Shown here: positions 24,969 through 31,452 of the stretch, piece after piece | Position numbering within the stretch: position 1 is the first letter of the stretch | Layout of the letters: each line of letters starts with the position of its first letter | Source: Clostridia bacterium BRH_c25 | Lineage (GTDB): Bacteria > Bacillota_A > Clostridia > Lutisporales > Lutisporaceae | Length of the DNA: 34,256 nucleotides | Assembly: GCA_001515955.1 (NCBI GenBank) | Contig: LOES01000111.1 | Span: 1 to 34,256 of the forward strand | Direction of reading: 5' to 3' | The notes under the pieces: model-generated | Seen by the model: the letters and a program-made list of their open reading frames with translations, nothing else | What the model was told of the DNA's origin: nothing | Database searches by the model: none | Translations under genes and position numbers: made by a program

Positions 24969-25697
24969 ATGAAAATCAAAAGGACATCCCTTCCGGATGA
25001 GGTCTGCAGCAGAATTAAAGAGAATATTAAAAATAATCAGTGGAAGGTTTATGATAAAATACCTTCCGAAGGTGAGCTTGCCGAAATGTTCGGAGTAAAC
25101 CGCTTAACTATACGCATGGCACTGCAAAAGCTAAATACTTTGGGGATAGTGGAGACACGTGTCGGTGAAGGGACTTTTGTAAGAAATTTCAGCTTTAGCA
25201 ATTATATTAAAGAGGTCTCCGAGTATTATATGCGTCCTGAATTGTTAGAGGATGTATGTGAGTTCAGGAAACTGCTGGAAATTGATTGCGCACGATTGGC
25301 TATTGAACGAGGTACTCCTGAAGATCTGAAGGAATTGAAGGATATTTGTGACAAATATGACTCTATCAGATTAGAAATAGATAAGTCTCAGGATTTAGAC
25401 AGAAGCGCATTCAAAGAATTGATAAATGTAGATCTGGAGTTTCATCAAAAAATTGTAAAGATGTCGAAAAACTCCCTGTATATCTATTCTTTTATTGTGG
25501 CCAAGGAATCGATATATCAATATCTGGCCATCATTATAAAGCAGCGTATGGATAGTTTCATTACCAAGTATAAAAGCAGATCTATGGGACAGGGCAGCGA
25601 CCTTCACCGGGTCATCTACCAGGCAATTGTAGATAAGGATTTTGAAACCTGCAAAAAAGCCTACCTGGACATGGTAGATCATAAAGTGGATTTATAG
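24969..25697 (+). CDS. GntR family (FadR/FCD type) transcriptional regulator
   Basis: 242-residue regulator. The N-terminal winged helix is typical: LPDEVCSRIKENIKNNQWKV, then YDKIPSEGELAEMFGVNRLTIRMALQKLNTLGIVETRVGEGTFVR. The C-terminal all-helical FCD domain (about 80-240) has ECRKLLE-like EFRKLLEIDCARLA, and D/H residues that bind metal in this class: N148-V-D-x-E-F-H (NVDLEFHQKIVKMSKNS) and DLHRVIYQAIVDKD near the end. FCD ligands are usually organic or sugar acids. AGGAGGAG precedes ATG 24969. Divergent from the enolase-superfamily operon, it is the obvious repressor of that operon, released by its substrate. Confidence 0.92.
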   Translation: MKIKRTSLPDEVCSRIKENIKNNQWKVYDKIPSEGELAEMFGVNRLTIRMALQKLNTLGIVETRVGEGTFVRNFSFSNYIKEVSEYYMRPELLEDVCEFRKLLEIDCARLAIERGTPEDLKELKDICDKYDSIRLEIDKSQDLDRSAFKELINVDLEFHQKIVKMSKNSLYIYSFIVAKESIYQYLAIIIKQRMDSFITKYKSRSMGQGSDLHRVIYQAIVDKDFETCKKAYLDMVDHKVDL

Positions 25698-25788
25698 GCT
25701 GATTATAATGCGCCATCTCACTTTTCTTTCCACAGGATTTCCATTACGATTTTTAATAGGCCCTCGATCAACACTGATGATTCACATA

Positions 25789-25926
25789 GTGCACCTAGAG
25801 GGAGTCGTCGCCCGCTGCGCTTCACTTGCATGCTGCTGCCTCGCCTCTCGGCTCTGCACAATTTGCTAAAAACGCCCACACAGAGACGTTTTCTTAACGT
25901 AAATTACCCTCTCGGGTTCGACTCCC
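25789..25926. repeat. Compact structured element carrying a second tRNA-end copy
   Basis: It starts with GTGCACCTAGAGGGAGTCG (25789-25807), identical to the 3' end of the tRNA-Arg gene (25984-26002) for 19 bp and in the same orientation, and ends with CGACTCCC, an inverted match to GGGAGTCG in that end. In between are GC-rich sequence and small stems (AAAACG/CGTTTT, ACGTT/AACGT). There is no open reading frame. It could be a tiny non-autonomous element that targets tRNA ends or a scar of an earlier integration. 25698-25788 shows nothing clear. Confidence 0.5.
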
Positions 25927-25941
25927 AATACTTTTGCGCAT

Positions 25942-25967
25942 AAAAAAACTGTTCCGCTAAAGAACAG
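25942..25967 (-). terminator. Terminator of the tRNA-Arg gene
   Basis: Minus strand CTGTTC/GAACAG stem with a 7-nt loop followed by seven T; 14 bp past the tRNA CCA end. Confidence 0.85.
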
Positions 25968-25981
25968 CTTGTTATTTACTA

Positions 25982-26058
25982 TGGTGCACCTAGAGGGAGT
26001 CGAACCCCCGACCTGCGGTTTAGGAAACCGTCGCTCTATCCTGCTGAGCTATAGGTGC
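25982..26058 (-). tRNA. tRNA-Arg (anticodon CCT)
   Basis: 77 nt including the encoded CCA. Acceptor GCACCTA pairs with TAGGTGC; D-arm GCTC/GAGC; anticodon loop TTCCTAA gives anticodon CCT reading AGG; T-arm GGGGG-TTCGACT-CCCTC type with the invariant TTCGA. One A-C mismatch sits at the top of the anticodon stem (27-43). tRNA-Arg(CCT) 3' ends are a well-known target for site-specific integration, in line with the 16-bp and 19-bp repeats to its left. Confidence 0.95.
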
Positions 26059-26073
26059 ATTTGTCACATTAAA

Positions 26074-26102
26074 ATATTATATCGAAATGACTGTTTTGTC
26101 AA
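26074..26102 (-). promoter_or_regulatory. Promoter of the tRNA-Arg gene
   Basis: Minus strand TTGACA (26102-26097), 17 bp, TAATAT (26079-26074). Confidence 0.7.
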
Positions 26103-26196
26103 TCGCAAATTTTGGAACTAGTTTGTATTTAAGCCTTTTACAGCAATATAGTACCATGATTCAAGCATTTTTATGCAAATTGACTTTTTTCAAATT

Positions 26197-27015
26197 TTAA
26201 ATAAACAGCAGCATACTTATAGCCATCACTGCCATACCCGATACAAGGCCATAAGTGGCGATATGAGACTCTCCATATTCTCTTGCAGTAGGCAGCAGTT
26301 CATCCAGGGATATGAACACCATTATACCTGCTACAAGTGCAAACATGATTCCCAATACCTTATCGCTCATTACGGGCATCAGGAATAAGTATCCCAGCAA
26401 AGCTCCAACAGGCTCCGACAAGCCTGACATCAGAGAATAAACAAATGCTTTGCGCCTGCTTCCTGTAGCACAGTAAATCGGCACAGATACGGCAATACCT
26501 TCAGGTATATTATGTATTGCTATTGCTATAGTTATTGCTATCCCAAGGCTGGGATCCTTTATTGCCGCAATAAATGTTGCTATCCCTTCAGGGAAGTTAT
26601 GGACTGCAATTGCCACAGCTGTGAAAACGCCCATTTTCATTAGGTTATTCCTGTTCCCAGCCTTCATATCGCTGTATTCGTCCATTTCTTCCACCCTTCT
26701 TATCTCATGTGGGTTTTCAAAAGAAGGTATAAGCTTGTCTATTATAGCAATCAGCGTTATTCCGCCAAAAAAAGAAGCCAAGGTTACCCAGCCGCCTGCC
26801 GACTTTCCCATGGAGTCTACGAGCATCTGATTTGCATGAGGAAATATATCCACCAGTGACACATATATCATTACTCCTGCTGAAAAACCCAGGACTGCAG
26901 ATATGAGCTTTGTATTTGTCTTTTTTGCGAAAAGCGCCAACAGGCTTCCAACGCCTGTGGAAATTCCAGCAATCAATGTCAACCCGAAAGCAATTAAAAT
27001 TGAATTTATGTCCAT
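26197..27015 (-). CDS. zupT: ZIP family metal transporter (ZupT-like)
   Basis: 272-residue membrane protein with about eight segments, the ZIP family of divalent cation importers (zinc, iron, manganese). The metal-binding helices are intact: H139-N-F-P-E143-G in segment 4 and H168-N-I-P-E172-G in segment 5. The loop between segments 3 and 4 is acidic (RRVEEMDEYSD) rather than histidine-rich. The start ATG 27015 has AGAGG upstream. The gene is divergent from the PhoH gene and just right of the tRNA, so outside the proposed island. Metal preference and direction cannot be told from sequence; the symbol is by family resemblance. Confidence 0.9.
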   Translation of the reverse strand: MDINSILIAFGLTLIAGISTGVGSLLALFAKKTNTKLISAVLGFSAGVMIYVSLVDIFPHANQMLVDSMGKSAGGWVTLASFFGGITLIAIIDKLIPSFENPHEIRRVEEMDEYSDMKAGNRNNLMKMGVFTAVAIAVHNFPEGIATFIAAIKDPSLGIAITIAIAIHNIPEGIAVSVPIYCATGSRRKAFVYSLMSGLSEPVGALLGYLFLMPVMSDKVLGIMFALVAGIMVFISLDELLPTAREYGESHIATYGLVSGMAVMAISMLLFI

Positions 27016-27227
27016 ATGTACAACCTCTTCTCTTTTTCACAAAACTATGCTCAAAAACATATTTCCGGCATATAAAGTATTAAGCCAATATTATTCAGTG
27101 TGCTTCCTCAGCCTTTTTCTCCTGGCGAAGATGTTTTTGTCAAGTTCCTCTATTCAATAATCTATATGTTTTGCAATAAACATCTTGCATTTAAATTCAA
27201 ATATTGCAAAAGCATATACCTTGATTT

Positions 27228-27274
27228 TATAGGTTGCCTGCTTCTTCCTTGAAACTTCTTTAATGCAACCTATA
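27228..27274. other. 10-bp inverted repeat in the zupT-phoH intergenic region
   Basis: TATAGGTTGC (27228-27237) and GCAACCTATA (27265-27274), 27-nt loop. It lies about 215 bp upstream of the ZIP gene and could be its metal-regulator operator or part of a small RNA; no T-run follows on either strand. Confidence 0.4.
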
Positions 27275-27348
27275 TATCTAAAAATCATTATAATATATAT
27301 ATCGCATAAAGGGAATTTGCAAACCTGTACCTCAATGTAATTTTTATG

Positions 27349-27398
27349 TAAATTCTGCTCGACACATGCAGGATTTTGAGGCTTTCAAGCAGAATTTA
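27349..27398. other. 11-bp inverted repeat upstream of the PhoH gene
   Basis: TAAATTCTGCT (27349-27359) and AGCAGAATTTA (27388-27398), 28-nt loop, about 95 bp before the start codon. A second, weaker stem GGTAT/ATACC follows (around 27424-27461). I could not match this leader to a known riboswitch class. The rest of 27016-27492 shows no gene. Confidence 0.4.
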
Positions 27399-27492
27399 TA
27401 TATAACAATCCCAGCAGCCGCCAAGGTATTTATACTCCCAGCGATAGAGCCGTATACCAGGAAGCATCTATGTATAATATGGAGGTAAATGC

Positions 27493-28857
27493 ATGATAAA
27501 GAACTTTATCCTTGATACAAATGTGCTGGTACACGACCCCTATTGTATCTCCAATTTCCAGGAAAACAATGTGATAATCCCCATTATGGTAGTTGAAGAG
27601 TTGGATAGTCTGAAAAAAAGGGAGGGTATGCTAGGTTTTCACGCAAGAAGTGCAGCAAGAGAAATCAACAAGCTTCGTGAATACGGCAGTCTAAGTGAAG
27701 GAGTTAACCTACCCGGCGGAGGCATGCTCAAGATTGAATTGGATCATCTGGATACCATGGAGCTGCCAGATGGTTTGGACATTTCCAAAGTTGACAACAA
27801 GATACTTGCACTTACGAAAAATCTTCAAAAAGAGAATATTGCGCAGCCAACCATACTTGTCACAAAAGATGTTTATATGGCTATAAAGGGTGACAGTTTG
27901 GGAATCACTGTACAGGACTATGAAAATGACAAAGTTACTGTTGAGTCAATATACAATGGTTATACCGACTTGATGCTTCCCTCCAAGGATATTGAAAAGA
28001 TATTCAAGGATGGGCTGAAGCTGCCCAAACAACTAGATCAGACGATTTATCCCAATGAGTTTATTCATATTAGAAGCAATGACACCTCAAGTCATGAAGT
28101 TCTCACTATTTTCAACGGGGATAGGATAGTTCCCCTGAAGTATGCGAACAATTCCGCCTGGGGCCTTATTCCTATCAACAGGGAACAGAAAATGGCTTTT
28201 GAACTCCTCATGGATAACAATATTCATTTTGTTACCCTTGCAGGTGGTGCCGGCTCAGGCAAAACCATACTCTCCACCGCAGTAGCCCTTCAAAAGGTTA
28301 TTGAGGAGGAGGTTTACAGAAAAATAGTCTTCGTGAAGCCGGTTGTTCCGGCAGGCAACGACATAGGCTTCCTTCCGGGCACCGAAGAGGAAAAACTCAA
28401 GCCCTGGATGGGTTCCTTCTATGATGCGGTAGACAATCTTTTCGGCAACAAGTACAGGCGCAAGGAAAAAGGGAGCAAGGCAGACAGTATGACCAAGCCT
28501 ACCTTTACTGTAGACTCCTTTATCGAGGACTACAGACAGCATGGAATTATCGAAACCAAGACCTTTACCTATATGCGCGGGAGAACCTTGTCCGACGCTC
28601 TTGTAGTAGTCGATGAGGCTCAGGAAATCACCCCACATCTTGCCAAGATGATGCTGACCCGTGCAGGCTTCGGAGCTAAGTTCGTATTTCTGGGCGACCC
28701 GACAGACAGCCAGATAGATAATGTGCTGGTGGATGCACGTTCAAACGGGCTTGTCTATACTATAGAGAAAATGAAGCCCTTTCAGATAACCGGCCATGTA
28801 ACACTTAACAAGGTGGAAAGAAGTCCTCTGGCCCAGATTGCAGAAAAATATATGTAA
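27493..28857 (+). CDS. PIN domain-PhoH ATPase fusion (YlaK type)
   Basis: 454-residue protein, close to the usual length of YlaK/PhoH2-type proteins. The N-terminal PIN ribonuclease domain (about 1-140) opens with NFILDTNVLVHDP, providing the first catalytic aspartate, then VVEELDSLKKREG (the conserved acidic patch) and the KVDNKILALTKNL/VTKDVYMAIK segment. The PhoH ATPase domain (about 240-454) has Walker A AGGAGSGKTIL at about 252-262, VKPVVPAGNDIGFLPG, and the Walker B-like ALVVVDEAQEIT. PhoH2 proteins are RNA helicase/RNases in mycobacteria; the role here is likely RNA processing. TATGGAGG precedes ATG 27493. Confidence 0.93.
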   Translation: MIKNFILDTNVLVHDPYCISNFQENNVIIPIMVVEELDSLKKREGMLGFHARSAAREINKLREYGSLSEGVNLPGGGMLKIELDHLDTMELPDGLDISKVDNKILALTKNLQKENIAQPTILVTKDVYMAIKGDSLGITVQDYENDKVTVESIYNGYTDLMLPSKDIEKIFKDGLKLPKQLDQTIYPNEFIHIRSNDTSSHEVLTIFNGDRIVPLKYANNSAWGLIPINREQKMAFELLMDNNIHFVTLAGGAGSGKTILSTAVALQKVIEEEVYRKIVFVKPVVPAGNDIGFLPGTEEEKLKPWMGSFYDAVDNLFGNKYRRKEKGSKADSMTKPTFTVDSFIEDYRQHGIIETKTFTYMRGRTLSDALVVVDEAQEITPHLAKMMLTRAGFGAKFVFLGDPTDSQIDNVLVDARSNGLVYTIEKMKPFQITGHVTLNKVERSPLAQIAEKYM

Positions 28858-28885
28858 TTTTTCAAATAGACACGTTACAAACTGC

Positions 28886-28916
28886 AAGAACTCTTGATTA
28901 ACCGTCAAGAGTTCTT
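28886..28916 (+). terminator. Terminator after the PhoH gene
   Basis: 12-bp perfect stem AAGAACTCTTGA with its complement, 7-nt loop, short U-rich tail. Confidence 0.8.
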
Positions 28917-28955
28917 TATCATTATAGTAAGAATAATTTTGTATGGGAGGTCACT

Positions 28956-30380
28956 ATGAACTACAAAAGACTTCTGGAGCTTATACTCCTTAATCTTGAC
29001 GAAGGAATAATAGTAACTGATGCAAAGGCAAATATAACCTTTTACAAAGAGCCTGCAACCAATATTGGAGGTATAGACTCCCATACTGCCATTGGGAAAA
29101 ATATACTTGACGTTTTCCCTGATCTTACACCGGAAACAAGTACCTTCTACAATGTCATAAAGAACAAGAAACCCATAATAGAACATATACAGCACTACAC
29201 CAACTACCAGGGGAAAAAGGTTTCTACCGTAACCTCCACAATGCCTATAATTGAAAACGGAGAAATTATAGGCTGCTTTGAAATCTTCAAGGACCTTACC
29301 CAGGTTGCGGATTTATCCGAAAAGATATTGCAGCTGCAGAAGCAGCTTTATAAAGGGGATACAGGGAAAAAGGAATACAATAAAAGCGGTGCAAAATATA
29401 CCTTCGAAAATATAATAGGCAGCAGCGCTCCTATTCTCATGCTTAAGGAAAAAGCACGGCGTATAGCCAAAAGCAATTCACCGGTGCTGGTATACGGAGA
29501 GACAGGCACAGGCAAGGAGCTATTGGTCCAGGCGATACATAATGCGGACCCCAAAAGAAGGACCAAGCCCTTTATAGCCCAAAACTGTGCAGCCCTCCCC
29601 TTCAGCCTTCTTGAATCAATCCTTTTCGGTACGGCTGCAGGCAGCTTCACCGGAGCAAAGGACAATCCGGGGCTTTTTGAGCTGGCTCACGGGGGCACCC
29701 TTTACCTGGATGAAGTTAACTCACTCAATATTGAGCTTCAGGCCAAGCTTCTCAGGGTTATCCAGGATGGAGTCGTAAGAAGGGTCGGAGCAGCAAAAAC
29801 AAAGGACGTGGATGTCAGGATAATAGCATCTGCAAATGAACCTCCTTCAGAGCTGGTAGCTAAAAAGCTTCTGAGGGAAGACCTTTATTACAGGCTCAAT
29901 GTCATATATCTTGAGCTGCCCCCTTTAAGAGAAAGACGGGAAGATATAGCTGTGCTGGTGAGCTATTTCATAGAAAGGAATAATGAACAGCTGGGCAAAA
30001 GAGTTGAAGCCGTTTCCAAGGATGCCATGAAAGTCTTTTACGAATATTCCTGGCCTGGGAACGTCAGAGAACTGGAGCATCTTGTGGAAAGTACGATGAA
30101 TCTTATTGACAAGGAAGTCATAACCCTTGATGATGTCCAATACTACTTTGATAAAAGATTGAAGCTCGCAGCCATGGATTCAGAGGCATTTCCCAATAAT
30201 ACCCCTTTGGAGGATCTGAATGCTGCTGTTGATGAATATGAAAAAAGCCTGCTGATTAAAGCCCTTAAGGCCTCAAAGGGTAATATATCCATGGCAGCCA
30301 GGTCTCTTGGACTGCCAAAGCAAACAATGCACAACAAAATCAGAAAGCATAATATCAAGCTTATCAAAGAAATAGAATAA
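28956..30380 (+). CDS. RocR/PrdR-like sigma-54 activator (PAS-AAA-Fis)
   Basis: 474-residue enhancer-binding protein. PAS sensor at about 1-115 (LLNLDEGIIVTDAKANITFYKEPA, GKNILDVFP); AAA+ domain about 150-380 with Walker A GETGTGKE near 181, Walker B LYLDEVNS, and GSFTGA near 229 in place of GAFTGA (serine for alanine, as I recall from RocR-like amino-acid regulators); LLREDLYYRLNVIYLELPPLRER is intact. The C-terminal Fis helix-turn-helix is present (KGNISMAARSLGLPKQTMHNKIRKH). GGGAGG precedes ATG 28956. It is just upstream of a sigma-54 promoter driving the HypD genes, so it probably senses hydroxyproline, proline or a related metabolite. Confidence 0.93.
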   Translation: MNYKRLLELILLNLDEGIIVTDAKANITFYKEPATNIGGIDSHTAIGKNILDVFPDLTPETSTFYNVIKNKKPIIEHIQHYTNYQGKKVSTVTSTMPIIENGEIIGCFEIFKDLTQVADLSEKILQLQKQLYKGDTGKKEYNKSGAKYTFENIIGSSAPILMLKEKARRIAKSNSPVLVYGETGTGKELLVQAIHNADPKRRTKPFIAQNCAALPFSLLESILFGTAAGSFTGAKDNPGLFELAHGGTLYLDEVNSLNIELQAKLLRVIQDGVVRRVGAAKTKDVDVRIIASANEPPSELVAKKLLREDLYYRLNVIYLELPPLRERREDIAVLVSYFIERNNEQLGKRVEAVSKDAMKVFYEYSWPGNVRELEHLVESTMNLIDKEVITLDDVQYYFDKRLKLAAMDSEAFPNNTPLEDLNAAVDEYEKSLLIKALKASKGNISMAARSLGLPKQTMHNKIRKHNIKLIKEIE

Positions 30381-30393
30381 CATTGTCCCGTTT

Positions 30394-30451
30394 TCGGTAC
30401 TCCGTATTAAAACCGATACATTCTCGTACCATTTTTGGTACGTCTTTTTTT
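30394..30451 (+). terminator. Terminator and/or activator sites after the sigma-54 activator gene
   Basis: CGTACCA-TTTT-TGGTACG (30425-30442) followed by TC and seven T is a good terminator. The same GGTAC core occurs at 30396-30400 in a TCGGT-N13-ACCGA dyad (30394-30416). As the pair lies 50-105 bp upstream of the sigma-54 promoter, the dyads may double as binding sites for the activator. Confidence 0.6.
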
Positions 30452-30499
30452 GGTTCAGACTTAGCTCTGTAATTGCAGTACTTACGACGCCTAAAAATG

Positions 30500-30515
30500 T
30501 GGCATGTAATTTGCT
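30500..30515 (+). promoter_or_regulatory. Sigma-54 promoter of the hypE-hypD operon
   Basis: TGGCATGTAATTTGCT matches the -24/-12 consensus at all conserved positions; start expected near 30527, 40 bp before the TTG codon. Confidence 0.88.
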
Positions 30516-30566
30516 ATATTATAAAGAATATAAAATATTTTTCAGAAATCCATAAGAGGTGATAAT

Positions 30567-31448
30567 TTGAGTACAGGAAGAATATTCAACATTCAAAGAT
30601 ATTCAATCCATGACGGGCCGGGTATCCGCACAACGGTATTCCTTAAGGGCTGCCCCCTCTCCTGTATCTGGTGCCATAATCCCGAAAGCCAGTCCTTTGA
30701 CCCTGAGCTTATGCTGTATGATAAAAGATGCATTGGCTGCGGCAAATGTGCGGAGGTTTGCAAGCACGGGGCTTTACTTGACAGGAGCAAGTGCACTTCC
30801 TGCGGCAGCTGTGCAGAGGTATGCTATTCAAAGGCAAGGGAGCTTGCCGGCAAGCTGATGACAGTGACTGAAGTCATAGCTCAGATTGAAAAGGACAGCA
30901 TTTTTTATGACGAATCCGGTGGCGGTGTCACCTTCTCCGGGGGAGAACCCCTTTCCCAGCCGGAATTCCTGTTGGAGCTGTTGAAACAGTGCAAGAAAAG
31001 GGAATATCATACGGCTGTGGATACAAGCGGCTATGGAGCTGCAGAGATGGTGAAGGCGGTCAGTAGTATGACAGACCTGTTCCTCTACGATCTTAAGCTT
31101 ATGGATGATGACAAGCACATAAGCTATACCGGTGTATCCAACAAACAGATACTGGAGAATCTCAAGACAATATCACGGCTTGGAAACCGGATTCATATCA
31201 GAATACCTTTGATACCCGACATCAATGATGACGAAAGCAATATCAAAGCAGCAGCAGAAGTTATACAAAGTATCCCGGTCATAGAACAGGTCAACATTCT
31301 GCCTTATCATAATATTGCAGTGGATAAATATACTAGATTGGGAAAACCGAGCAGTCTTATGGATATTCCTGTTCCTTCCAATGAATATATGGAATCCATT
31401 GCCGAAAAGTTTTTATCATATGGAATAAAAGTAAAGATAGGAGGGTAA
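30567..31448 (+). CDS. hypE: Glycyl radical enzyme activase (HypD-activating)
   Basis: 293-residue radical SAM enzyme that installs the glycyl radical on its partner. The radical SAM cluster motif C-x3-C-x2-C is GCPLSCIWCHNPE (about residues 30-39), preceded by YSIHDGPGIRTTVFLKG, typical of PFL-type activases. A ferredoxin-like insert follows with two four-cysteine sets, CIGCGKCAEVC and CTSCGSCAEVC, binding two more [4Fe-4S] clusters. GGGVTFSGGEPL is the SAM-contact segment. The TTG start at 30567 has AAGAGGTGAT upstream. It ends 4 bp before the dehydratase start. The symbol follows its partner; the domain makeup itself is common to many GRE activases. Confidence 0.9.
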   Translation: MSTGRIFNIQRYSIHDGPGIRTTVFLKGCPLSCIWCHNPESQSFDPELMLYDKRCIGCGKCAEVCKHGALLDRSKCTSCGSCAEVCYSKARELAGKLMTVTEVIAQIEKDSIFYDESGGGVTFSGGEPLSQPEFLLELLKQCKKREYHTAVDTSGYGAAEMVKAVSSMTDLFLYDLKLMDDDKHISYTGVSNKQILENLKTISRLGNRIHIRIPLIPDINDDESNIKAAAEVIQSIPVIEQVNILPYHNIAVDKYTRLGKPSSLMDIPVPSNEYMESIAEKFLSYGIKVKIGG

Positions 31449-31452
31449 AGCA

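Noticed and set aside
17162..25979. Integrase, transposase or conjugation genes in the proposed island
   Set aside because: I searched the frames and intergenic stretches for recombinase-like genes and found none; the island call rests on the repeats and the tRNA alone.
27349..27492. Known riboswitch (c-di-GMP or c-di-AMP type) ahead of the PhoH gene
   Set aside because: The conserved core sequences of these classes are not present in the stems or loops.
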